Below are positions 15,026 through 22,645 of a stretch of 26,260 bases of DNA, piece after piece (the stretch's first letter is position 1; each line of letters starts with the position of its first letter). Position numbers and translations under genes: made by a program. The notes beneath the pieces are model-generated. The model did no database searches and was not told where the DNA came from. It saw only the letters and a program-made list of their open reading frames with translations. This DNA comes from a virus: IMG/VR virus record IMGVR_UViG_3300013132_000226, positions 1-26,260 of that record. The stretch is one strand, 5' to 3'.

Positions 15026-15574
15026 TTATCTATATCTTGGATTGGGTTGAGTTACACCTACAGGACAATCTACTTCGGTTTTATGAGCAATCTTTCTTGC
15101 CATTGCGTCTTGAATTCTTTTATTAGGTGGTTGCCCAATACCCAATTCATCGTGAGTATAAAAGCCATACAGCCAAATTGTTCCACCATCTAACTTGTAG
15201 ACAATGCTTAAATCTAAGGTGATATGTGCATGTTTTAAGTTGGGCACTGACCTTATGAACAATCCAGTACCTAAAAATAATTTATCACTTTTTCCAAATG
15301 GTTCAATGGGATTCCATCTTTTTAATTCCATGAAATCTCTAAACTTAGATCGAATGGCACTATAGGGTCTTACTTTGGCAAAGTAAGTTTCTTTATAACT
15401 ATCACAACGTCGAAATACAGTTTCTCTTTGGTTTGAGTTATTGCGATCAACCGAAGACAAACCTACCTCAGCTAGTATTTGATCAGCAGTTAACTCTTCG
15501 GACCAACAATTGGTATCTTGATCTTCCGATAAAAAATCAATTATTTTTGGTAGTATTACTTCTGAGATTTTCAT
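15026..15574 (-). CDS. Unrecognised protein with capsid-targeting-like N-terminus
   Basis: I do not recognise this 182-residue protein. It begins MKISEVILPKIIDFL, with an I-S-E triplet, followed by an acidic linker and a folded-looking alpha/beta region with strands LFIRSVPNL, HITLDLSIVYKL and IWLYGFYTHDELG. It is the last of three coupled genes whose products share this type of N-terminus; the start overlaps the upstream stop as ATGA. A role inside the virion or as a partner of the amidoligase-like protein is inferred from the operon. Confidence 0.6.
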   Translation of the reverse strand: MKISEVILPKIIDFLSEDQDTNCWSEELTADQILAEVGLSSVDRNNSNQRETVFRRCDSYKETYFAKVRPYSAIRSKFRDFMELKRWNPIEPFGKSDKLFLGTGLFIRSVPNLKHAHITLDLSIVYKLDGGTIWLYGFYTHDELGIGQPPNKRIQDAMARKIAHKTEVDCPVGVTQPNPRYR

Positions 15575-18500
15575 GACAATTCTCTTTCAACACGACCTAT
15601 TGTGTCGTGTAGGGTATAATTTGGAAACTCGTCTTCGTTGTGCCCCATATCTCTAAGATATCTAATAGCATTTAATTCTGCACTATCCATGTAGTCAGGT
15701 CTATGCAAGGTGTCACTGGGCAAGTTGAATCTATAACTAGATTCGCTGCCAGGTGTGTTTGTTCTTAAAATAAATCTTCCTTGTGGAGAATCGGGATAGT
15801 AGTCTCTGCCCGGCACATATCTAGGCTCAGAAGGCCACCAGGTTGATCTAGTTGCCGGAACAACTTCTAATTCGGCACCATTGCCCAATGTTAATCTTCC
15901 TTGACGTACTTGTTCTGAGGCCCAGGCACGAGCAGCAGCATTGGCATCACCTTGATTATTTCGATTCCAAAAACGATGCACTTCTTCACCATCAACTAGA
16001 ATGCTCCATTGTACACTTCCATTTTGGGTGGGAGGAGTATCGCCGCGACGTATAGGCTCAACACGGAATTGATTGGGTTCCAGAACACCATAGCCATTAT
16101 TGTATAGCCACATAGAGGCACGACTCTCAGCTTCTTGCTGACTTATACCGGTGTTAGTTCCTTGGTGTACTTCTTCACCATTGGCTAACACAATTCGCCA
16201 ACCTGATATAATACTAGGGTCTGTTGTTCTTGTAGAGCTTGCGGGACGAATTGTTCCTGTGCTCGGAGGCTGTTCTCTTACACTGTAGGAAGTATTGGGA
16301 TTACCATTGTTTCTAACCCATCGCAGACCTACTTCATTGGCATCTTGTTGATTATTTTCTCGACTGAGATAAAATTCGTAAGCAACTTCACCGTCGGCAC
16401 TATCTACAATCTGCCAAAGTCTATTGTTCGAAGTCGACGAATCAGTTTGTGCGGCCTGCTGTAGTTGACCGGTACCTGCAGGTTCAGATTGAGTATTAAT
16501 CGAACTTTCTGGATAAACAACTTGCCCATTACGATCTCTTAACTGATATCTTTCTGGATCAGAATATATTCCTGTCGCTGTTGCAATGCGTTGTTGAAAC
16601 TGTTGAATCGCATCTGCCACTGTTCTTGCTCGAATACCTGCTATATTGTATCTGTCCCGGGTATCATATATCGTATAGGTTTCTGGTTGTTGTGGTTGTC
16701 CGCGTTCTTGGCGTGGATCTGGTCTCAAAACATAATCCCCAGGATACTGTCTGTTCCATTGATCCAGTACAGTACGAGCATCATCTCCATTTGCAGCCAT
16801 AAATCGATATAATGGCGTGTTGACATCATCGATAAAGGCAATATACGAATTACCATCAGGGTTGCTGGGTCTACCATTTAGCACTGGCGGAGGTATATTG
16901 TTTTGCGTCCGTGAATATGAAGTTCTTGGTGTCACTGGTTCAAGTCTATACAATTGAGTCTGAGTATCTATTCCCATACTAGTCAGCCATCGACGATATG
17001 CAGTTTCGGCTTCCTGTGGAGTGTTTCTTGTAAAATAATTTATAATAGCATCGTCACTATTACGTACAATAGCATAATTTGAATCAGGCTCGTTTTCGGG
17101 GGCAACTAGTGTGCGTTTTGGTGGCAGTGCAGTGGCAACTAAATCTTCAGGTGCTATATTATACCAGTCTCGTCCTGACATTCTAGCCGCACGTATAGCT
17201 TCTTCTGCGCTTTTGGCTGATACTTCTACCGCTACGTAATTTTGTCTACCCACATCAGATTTTTTCATCACACGCCAAGTGTACGTTTCTCCGGGCTTTA
17301 ATCCGGTCTTTTTAAATTTCCTTGCTTGACGTATAGTTTTTAGAAAACTCATTAGTGCTGATCGTGGTAATCTGGTTTCCTTAGAACCAGGAGGCGGTGG
17401 CTCACCACCTGCATACTGAACAAAGTATTTTATAACATCTTCCTCGGCTGGGTCTTGGGGGATACGTGATCGCAACATTTTAGCTAATTTAACTTTATAT
17501 TCTCTTTGGTATGCGTTGGGATCACTGGCAGCATCTAAGACCACAACAAATCTTCTAAGAAAATCAGACAATTCTTCAGCGGTTTTTTCATTCCAATCTC
17601 CGCCAGGACTACGAAACTCAATTCTAAAATCTTCTCTGTCAATTATATAATGCACACTGAAATGATGATTAGATGCTTTAAACTTTCCTAGTGTGTTTAA
17701 TGCCTGTAGTGCTTTTGCAGAAAAACCGCGACGCATTTGCTCTAGATATAATTCCGCCTTTTCAGGAGTGACGTCACCACTTACGCTTTTCAATGCTGGG
17801 ATAGAATAAGTGTTAGTTGCTCGTTCAAACTTATTCAATACATAGTCGTCGCCTAACAACAAAATCAATTTCATGTAATCGATTTCGTCCGGATTGAATC
17901 CTTTTAGTCCTACATTCATATGCAATCCGGTACTGCCACGTAATTCTTTTTCATCACCTTTGAAGGTGTAAGCACCGGATTTTTTCATAAAATCTTTAAT
18001 ACTGGCAATCTTTTCAACCATTTCATCAACCGAGATCGGTGGACTAATAATTTCAATACCGTAATCCCCGGGTTCACGTGGACGATTTAAACTACTGTCG
18101 GGTTCAATGATCCAATAACGATCCTTGGGATCGGCATCTACTGCTACCCGCGGAACACCATGATAACGTGTACTGAATCTTATTGGAGTATTAACATATC
18201 CTTCAAGTTGGTCGGCGATTCGTTGTAGTACTTCATGGGACAAACTATCGGTATTAGTAGAGGGCCATCGTGCTTCATATCGTCTAGCAACATCTGACAT
18301 TTGGTCAAGTCCCACCGATGATAACCACTCACCTTCGTCGGCAGTGCCAAAAAAGTTTGACAATGCGTGATCTCGAGCATTTGAATAGTAGGGCTCAATC
18401 TTATCGTCTTCGATTACAGAAACAGCATCTAGGTAATCTCCTCGGCTAATTTCTTCTTCATCATCTTCGAGATTTAAAATCGATCTAATGTCATCCTCTG

Positions 18501-18843
18501 TCAGATTGTAAATATAGTCCCCGATTTCAGCATTGGAATTTCTGTCCCAATATTGATCGAACTGTTCCGCAGTCCATTCAGCCAATCCGTCCTGAAGCTC
18601 TTGTTCTAGTCTGTTTAAAAATCCATTGCTATTAGAGTCATGCTGTGAGAAAAACTCAAGGATGTTATCGATACTCTCAGTGTCTTCGTCCTCTATTACA
18701 CCACTAGAAAATCCAGGATAGTACATTTCGAACTCTAACCCAGTGGTAGCTGCTTCTACTTTGGAAGCAGCACGAACCAAGGCCTTTGGTCCCATACGAA
18801 TTTCGTTGATTAGATTGTCTTCGAATAACTCGTGTATTCTCAT
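15571..18843 (-). CDS. 1090-residue amidoligase-like protein with tandem repeats
   Basis: Two parts are visible. Residues 30-450 match the amidoligase (COOH-NH2 ligase, glutamine-synthetase-like) pattern: GLEFEM at 35-40, EPDSSL at 247-252, YGIEIISPP at 261-269, TGLHMNVG at 305-312 and RIEFRSPGGD at 407-416. Known members join amines to carboxyl groups using ATP, for example in peptide tagging or cell-wall linked chemistry. Residues 521-1080 hold eight degenerate repeats of 45-60 residues, each with an aromatic-x-I start, an EA/DA helix ending in W or R, and a final strand. The N-terminus MRIHELFEDN is like T4 capsid-targeting peptides. Both ends overlap neighbouring genes as ATGA. Amidoligase assignment is fairly sure from motifs; the target and the function of the repeats are unknown. 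Confidence 0.75.
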   Translation of the reverse strand: MRIHELFEDNLINEIRMGPKALVRAASKVEAATTGLEFEMYYPGFSSGVIEDEDTESIDNILEFFSQHDSNSNGFLNRLEQELQDGLAEWTAEQFDQYWDRNSNAEIGDYIYNLTEDDIRSILNLEDDEEEISRGDYLDAVSVIEDDKIEPYYSNARDHALSNFFGTADEGEWLSSVGLDQMSDVARRYEARWPSTNTDSLSHEVLQRIADQLEGYVNTPIRFSTRYHGVPRVAVDADPKDRYWIIEPDSSLNRPREPGDYGIEIISPPISVDEMVEKIASIKDFMKKSGAYTFKGDEKELRGSTGLHMNVGLKGFNPDEIDYMKLILLLGDDYVLNKFERATNTYSIPALKSVSGDVTPEKAELYLEQMRRGFSAKALQALNTLGKFKASNHHFSVHYIIDREDFRIEFRSPGGDWNEKTAEELSDFLRRFVVVLDAASDPNAYQREYKVKLAKMLRSRIPQDPAEEDVIKYFVQYAGGEPPPPGSKETRLPRSALMSFLKTIRQARKFKKTGLKPGETYTWRVMKKSDVGRQNYVAVEVSAKSAEEAIRAARMSGRDWYNIAPEDLVATALPPKRTLVAPENEPDSNYAIVRNSDDAIINYFTRNTPQEAETAYRRWLTSMGIDTQTQLYRLEPVTPRTSYSRTQNNIPPPVLNGRPSNPDGNSYIAFIDDVNTPLYRFMAANGDDARTVLDQWNRQYPGDYVLRPDPRQERGQPQQPETYTIYDTRDRYNIAGIRARTVADAIQQFQQRIATATGIYSDPERYQLRDRNGQVVYPESSINTQSEPAGTGQLQQAAQTDSSTSNNRLWQIVDSADGEVAYEFYLSRENNQQDANEVGLRWVRNNGNPNTSYSVREQPPSTGTIRPASSTRTTDPSIISGWRIVLANGEEVHQGTNTGISQQEAESRASMWLYNNGYGVLEPNQFRVEPIRRGDTPPTQNGSVQWSILVDGEEVHRFWNRNNQGDANAAARAWASEQVRQGRLTLGNGAELEVVPATRSTWWPSEPRYVPGRDYYPDSPQGRFILRTNTPGSESSYRFNLPSDTLHRPDYMDSAELNAIRYLRDMGHNEDEFPNYTLHDTIGRVERELS
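15604..17283 (-). repeat. Eight degenerate protein repeats in the amidoligase gene
   Basis: At the protein level repeats begin near residues 521, 589, 666, 722, 809, 881, 945 and 1022. Shared features are YTW/YAI/YIAF/YTI/WQI/WRI/WSI/FIL openings, an Asp/Gly turn, a Gln/Glu-Ala helix and a closing strand. Pro/Gln/Ser-rich linkers separate several of them. The copies are old: no DNA repeat is visible. Confidence 0.65.
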
Positions 18844-20228
18844 GGTATGTTTACACCTTGCAGTTTCTGTGCCTGCATAATCAATGCATTAATACTATCT
18901 TTCAATTGAACACCTGTTCGAACAGCCTCTTCTTGTTGTTTTAGAGCCACTGAGACTTGAGGACTAGTTTTAAATCTATTGTCGTTGATAGCACGTATAC
19001 TATTTTTTCGTTTGAATTCGTCTATGGTTCTAGTGAGTTGGGAACTTAGATCAACTAACTTAATTAATGGGTCAAAACTTCCCACAGTAGCAGCCTCTGA
19101 TCTCAGTTTCTCTGTACGTTTTCTTATTCGATCAATCTTAGCTAAATATTCCGCTTGGGTTTTATTGGAATGATCAAAATAACTGTTTTGAGCCATACTA
19201 TTCGACAACTCAATTGTCTCGGGGTGTGCATAGCCGGAATGTAAAACTGCATATGCTACATCATATGCTAATTCCCAATCTTGGATACGTGCTTGATGAC
19301 CACCGGATCTTTTTAGAATAAAAGAAAGATAATTTAGTATTTTGCGTCCAACAAATGCGTCGCCTTTTGTTAAAGCAGTTCTAAAATGCCGATTAGTAAA
19401 ATGAGAACGGAATTGTTCTGCTGTTTTTTCTAGAGTGCCCTGCAGACCTCGTGGATTAGTTTCGGGTTGATCTACTTCTATTCTTGTGTCTTCCACTGAC
19501 AGAGTTTTCACTAGTTCTATAGCAGCAGGATCAACGACTACTCCTTGGTTTGGTTCGTTTTCGTGTATAACACCTCGAGAATCCATGTAGGCCGATATCC
19601 CTAACAGACGGCTTAGCCAGTTCCATAATACCGGTGATCGTTGAGCCTGCATATATTCTCGACGAGATTTTTTCCTTAGATAAGGAACATTAAGTACCTC
19701 TGTGCTTAATTTATACAATAAATACCAAAATTGTCCTCCAGGGGTACTAACTAAGGCCGCTGCCGGAGCATCGCTTACTATATCATCAATGACTTGATCA
19801 ATGTCAACATCTTTTATATATTCTGCAAATTCTGGAACTGTTGCATTTATTTGTGGAATTTTTGATCTCAGCAAACGCACATAACCGCGTACAGTTTTAT
19901 CGGTCATCTTGTCTAAATTCAATACAGTACCAGACTCGGGCTTGATGCGAAATATCTGTATATATTTCGGATCTTCGGGATGAGGCATTCGCTGTCCTTG
20001 TTGAACCTCGTTCACATAGAAACTCAAAGGATAAAAATAAATGCCCAACGGTGTATTATATGTGCTTCGCGGATTGATCCCCAATTTATTGACCATGGTG
20101 AGCGATACACCATATTGACCATATTGGTCTGGGGTTATGTTTTGCTTAATCCACTCCAAAGAACCGCGATACCCTATTAACTCCTTTGGGCCACGTTTTT
20201 CATCTAAGAACAGTTCAAAAAGACGCAT
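18840..20228 (-). CDS. Possible ADP-ribosyltransferase-like capsid cargo protein
   Basis: The start is set at 20228: an upstream ATG would lie inside the terminator of the preceding gene. The 462-residue product begins MRLFELFLDEK, closely like T4 Alt (MELITELFDED), an ADP-ribosyltransferase packaged in the T4 head. YRGS follows at residues 20-23, and TPLGIYFYPLSFYV at 59-72 with a later FRIKPESGTVLNLD strand, an order seen in ADP-ribosyltransferase folds (R/H-G-S/T, then GIYF). A clear catalytic Glu was not identified, so the fold call is tentative. Residues 200-462 are helical and basic. A TATAAATA late-type box precedes the gene by seven bases, and the gene heads a three-gene coupled operon. 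Confidence 0.5.
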   Translation of the reverse strand: MRLFELFLDEKRGPKELIGYRGSLEWIKQNITPDQYGQYGVSLTMVNKLGINPRSTYNTPLGIYFYPLSFYVNEVQQGQRMPHPEDPKYIQIFRIKPESGTVLNLDKMTDKTVRGYVRLLRSKIPQINATVPEFAEYIKDVDIDQVIDDIVSDAPAAALVSTPGGQFWYLLYKLSTEVLNVPYLRKKSRREYMQAQRSPVLWNWLSRLLGISAYMDSRGVIHENEPNQGVVVDPAAIELVKTLSVEDTRIEVDQPETNPRGLQGTLEKTAEQFRSHFTNRHFRTALTKGDAFVGRKILNYLSFILKRSGGHQARIQDWELAYDVAYAVLHSGYAHPETIELSNSMAQNSYFDHSNKTQAEYLAKIDRIRKRTEKLRSEAATVGSFDPLIKLVDLSSQLTRTIDEFKRKNSIRAINDNRFKTSPQVSVALKQQEEAVRTGVQLKDSINALIMQAQKLQGVNIP

Positions 20229-20235
20229 GATCTTA

Positions 20236-20243
20236 TATTTATA
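20236..20243 (-). promoter_or_regulatory. T4-type late promoter box TATAAATA
   Basis: TATAAATA reads leftward directly after the terminator at 20249-20277 and seven bases before the ATG at 20228. T4 late promoters consist of this single element. The short distance predicts a leaderless or nearly leaderless transcript. Confidence 0.55.
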
Positions 20244-20248
20244 CGCCC

Positions 20249-20277
20249 AAAAAAATAGACCCACTTAGGGGTCTATT
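20249..20277 (-). terminator. Terminator of the outer-membrane protein gene
   Basis: On the minus strand AATAGACCC-CTAAGT-GGGTCTATT forms a perfect 9-bp stem followed by T7. It starts 20 bp after the stop codon of the beta-barrel gene. Confidence 0.92.
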
Positions 20278-20297
20278 ATAGCATCAGTTAACTATGC

Positions 20298-20741
20298 TTA
20301 GAAACTGGTACGAATGCCCATAGAAACAATAGTTGCTTCCTGTGACTTAATTTTGTCCTCGGGCATGATACGATTTGCATCAGCTACAATTGAAATTTTC
20401 TTAGTAATTGGATAAGAAACGCCGAGACCAACTGTGCCAGCAAATCCATTACGTCCGCGCTCGACATCTAGATAACTAAGACCAAGTTGTCCCGAAACTC
20501 CAAGTTTACCGAGTTTAAAAATTTCGTAAGAGCCAAGAACACCATAAGAATCAACATCTGTGCCTTTGGCAAAACGATCAAATGTGACAGCAACAGTGGC
20601 TTTCTCTACACTGGCACTTAATGCCAAACCACCACCATTAATTTTATTACTGGTGTCACGGTTGTAATTTACTGTTAGATCAGCAGCCGATGCTGTACCT
20701 GCGGCAGCAGCGATAGCGATTGCAGCTAGAACTTTCTTCAT
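20298..20741 (-). CDS. Phage-encoded outer-membrane beta-barrel protein
   Basis: The 147-residue product has a clear Sec signal peptide (residues 1-19, MKKVLAAIAIAAAAGTASA, with A-S-A before the cut). Alternating hydrophobic and polar strands follow (LTVNYNRD, LALSASVEKATVAVTFDRF, VSGQLGLSYLDV, GTVGLGVSYPI), ending in Phe (GIRTSF), the usual recognition end for the BAM complex. Size fits a small 8-stranded barrel after export. It places the host among Gram-negative bacteria. Possible roles are blocking receptor sites for other phages or stabilising the envelope, both inference. It stands as a single-gene unit: consensus TTGACA-17-TATAAT promoter, AAGGAG ribosome binding site and strong terminator. 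Confidence 0.8.
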   Translation of the reverse strand: MKKVLAAIAIAAAAGTASAADLTVNYNRDTSNKINGGGLALSASVEKATVAVTFDRFAKGTDVDSYGVLGSYEIFKLGKLGVSGQLGLSYLDVERGRNGFAGTVGLGVSYPITKKISIVADANRIMPEDKIKSQEATIVSMGIRTSF

Positions 20742-20767
20742 ATTAACTCCTTAATAGTTGTTAGTTT

Positions 20768-20796
20768 ATTATATATGAACAAACAAATTATGTCAA
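20768..20796 (-). promoter_or_regulatory. Perfect consensus sigma70 promoter for the barrel gene
   Basis: TTGACA (20791-20796), 17-base spacer, TATAAT (20768-20773). The leader of about 20 bases carries AAGGAG before the ATG at 20741. Confidence 0.85.
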
Positions 20797-20799
20797 AAA

Positions 20800-21318
20800 T
20801 TAGTTTGTCATAACACGGCTGACCGCTGTCATTACAGCAGCGATACGGCCAATGTCTCTTAGTTGCTCCACACTATAACCTTCTTTTTTCAAGGTATCAT
20901 AGTGGGCTCGAACACAAAACTCGCATTTACCCACAATACTGGCAGCAAGGCTATATGCTTCAAAACGAGCCTTAGTAGTTCCACCATGTGTGGCAATAGC
21001 ATTCATACGTAGTTGGGCGGGTAATCCCGACAACTGTTCGTCCGCGGCCATTTCAACATAGGGGTACCAGGTATTGTTCATGGACATCAATGATGCTGCG
21101 GTAATAGCAGCATTGACTTCTGCTTGACTCGAACCAGCTATTTGACCACTAATCCATGTCCATAATTTACTATTGCCTGTAGCAAAGGATGCGGCCAATG
21201 CTACACATTGTGCTTCCTCGAGATCTAATGTGCTACGTTTTACCACTGCGTCCAGATTAAGCCTTGTGTCCTTAGCATAGTCTGGGATTGCTTCCTTTAA
21301 TTGATCAACCCAATTCAT
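20800..21318 (-). CDS. ahpD: Alkyl hydroperoxidase AhpD
   Basis: The 172-residue helical protein has the AhpD active site E120-x11-C132-x2-C135-x3-H139 (KCEFCVRAHYDTL), the same spacing as in mycobacterial AhpD. AhpD keeps AhpC reduced, drawing electrons from a lipoyl protein, and has weak peroxidase activity itself. Length is near the family norm of about 175. The start overlaps the end of the TerC gene by 14 bp, with AAGGA some 12 bases upstream. Co-occurrence with an AhpC of the AhpD-dependent type in the same operon supports a working pair. Such a gene is unusual in a phage and was probably acquired from a bacterium. Confidence 0.9.
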   Translation of the reverse strand: MNWVDQLKEAIPDYAKDTRLNLDAVVKRSTLDLEEAQCVALAASFATGNSKLWTWISGQIAGSSQAEVNAAITAASLMSMNNTWYPYVEMAADEQLSGLPAQLRMNAIATHGGTTKARFEAYSLAASIVGKCEFCVRAHYDTLKKEGYSVEQLRDIGRIAAVMTAVSRVMTN

Positions 21319-21988
21319 TATTACGATTTTTCCTTTTTAGTTTTAGATTACGACGTATTTCAAACCAATAGTATTGTTTTCCTAACAGGACTGCACCCAT
21401 AAAGAACGGGAATAATGTTTCCAGTTTTGGAAAGTCTTTCCACTCTTCGGCAATAAACGGTTCTCCAATAATCATTTTACAGGCCACAACAAACAGCACA
21501 AAACTACCAATGTAAACTGCATTAGGATATCGTTTTAACAAACGTGCAATTACAGTGCTGCCAAACAAAATAATAGGTACACTAACTAGCAATCCAAAAA
21601 TTACCAACCACATATTACCATCAGCAGCAGCAGCAATACCAAGTGCATTATCTACACCCATAACTGCATCTGCGACTACAATAGTGCTGATAGCACCCCA
21701 GAAAGTCGATTTAGCTGCAATATCATGTTCCTTTTCGCTCTGTACTAATGTCCAAGCAATGTAAACCAATAAAAGCCCGCCCACTAATTTAAGTCCAGGA
21801 ACCATTAGTAGATAGGTCAACAATGCTACTGATATAAATCTTACTGCCACAGCACCGAATGTACCCCACATAATTGCTCGACGCTTAAGATGCTCGGGCA
21901 ACTTATTCGCAGCCATACCAATTACTAAGGCATTATCTCCGGCTAATACTACATCAATCATGATGATTGCCAGTACGGCCCAAATCAT
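21305..21988 (-). CDS. TerC/YjbE-family integral membrane protein
   Basis: The 227-residue protein has about seven hydrophobic segments and the two family motifs DVVLAGDNALVIG (residues 12-24) and DAVMGVDNAL (107-116), whose acidic residues are thought to bind metal. TerC proteins of the YjbE type export manganese in Bacillus and are linked to metallation of secreted proteins; in others they accompany stress genes. Beside AhpC and AhpD, a manganese or metal-balance role during peroxide stress is likely but inferred. The ATG at 21988 has no good ribosome binding site. An AGGAG element lies just upstream at the end of the aldolase gene, where an unusual ATA or TTA start would be better spaced, so the N-terminus may be slightly longer. 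Confidence 0.88.
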   Translation of the reverse strand: MIWAVLAIIMIDVVLAGDNALVIGMAANKLPEHLKRRAIMWGTFGAVAVRFISVALLTYLLMVPGLKLVGGLLLVYIAWTLVQSEKEHDIAAKSTFWGAISTIVVADAVMGVDNALGIAAAADGNMWLVIFGLLVSVPIILFGSTVIARLLKRYPNAVYIGSFVLFVVACKMIIGEPFIAEEWKDFPKLETLFPFFMGAVLLGKQYYWFEIRRNLKLKRKNRNNELG

Positions 21989-21996
21989 TTCTAATG

Positions 21997-22644
21997 TTAT
22001 TTTACAACTCCTTTACTTGCTAATACGATCTTACAAATATGTTCGAGCCGTTCTATATGCTCAAACGCACGCCATGGACTAGTGTCCACTGCTACTACAC
22101 CATGTCGATCCATGCCCACAACATGATTTAGCACACTGCCATTATTGGTCAATCCAAATTCTGGAATAACCGCATCGGCTAGTTCTTGGCTAATCACAGG
22201 CACAACTGGTACAGTACGGCCCACTCTTGTATATCGACCCAGTTCGGGAAAGTCCTTTACTAGGTCACTGAGCTCAATTCCGGCATACATTGCGGCCACA
22301 GTATAAGTTGGATGAAAGTGAAGAACCACACGAACTTCAGTATCGATACTTTTTTGTAATCCAAAATGTAGTGGTATTTCTCCGCTAACTTTTAGATTAT
22401 CACTGATATCGGTGTATTCAGTTTCCTGCCAAGATTCTCTAATAAAAGGAGGAACTGCATGGGTTTCTTGAATTACACGAATACGTTTAAACATCTCAGG
22501 TTGTAGATATTGTTTACGTATACCAGTGGGTGTGATATAAAAGTGATCACGATCATGCCAACGTATACTGGCATTACCATCTCTGGCTGTGATCCAGTTA
22601 CGTCGATATGCTTCTTGGAACAAATCAGAGATGGTTTCTAACAT
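21997..22644 (-). CDS. Class II aldolase/adducin-family protein
   Basis: The 215-residue protein has the fuculose-phosphate aldolase family layout: GNAS at residues 23-26 and TPTG at 38-41 for phosphate binding, SGEIPLHF at 87-94 with the catalytic-type Glu89, the metal site HFHP at 109-112 and a third ligand His181 (DRHGVVAV). All zinc ligands and the Glu appear intact, so an active enzyme on a phosphorylated sugar or related carbonyl compound is likely; the substrate is not known. It begins one base after the AhpC stop, so it belongs to the same operon. Its part in peroxide defence is unclear. Confidence 0.85.
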   Translation of the reverse strand: MLETISDLFQEAYRRNWITARDGNASIRWHDRDHFYITPTGIRKQYLQPEMFKRIRVIQETHAVPPFIRESWQETEYTDISDNLKVSGEIPLHFGLQKSIDTEVRVVLHFHPTYTVAAMYAGIELSDLVKDFPELGRYTRVGRTVPVVPVISQELADAVIPEFGLTNNGSVLNHVVGMDRHGVVAVDTSPWRAFEHIERLEHICKIVLASKGVVK

Positions 22645-22645
22645 A

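Noticed and set aside
15571-17283. DNA tandem repeats expected from the repeated protein domains
   Set aside because: The repeats are visible only as protein patterns; I could see no direct DNA repeat, so no recent duplication is claimed.
20229-20264. Upstream extension of the Alt-like protein (start MGLFFWAYKYKI)
   Set aside because: The upstream ATG falls in the terminator stem of the barrel gene and the late promoter box would lie inside the coding region.
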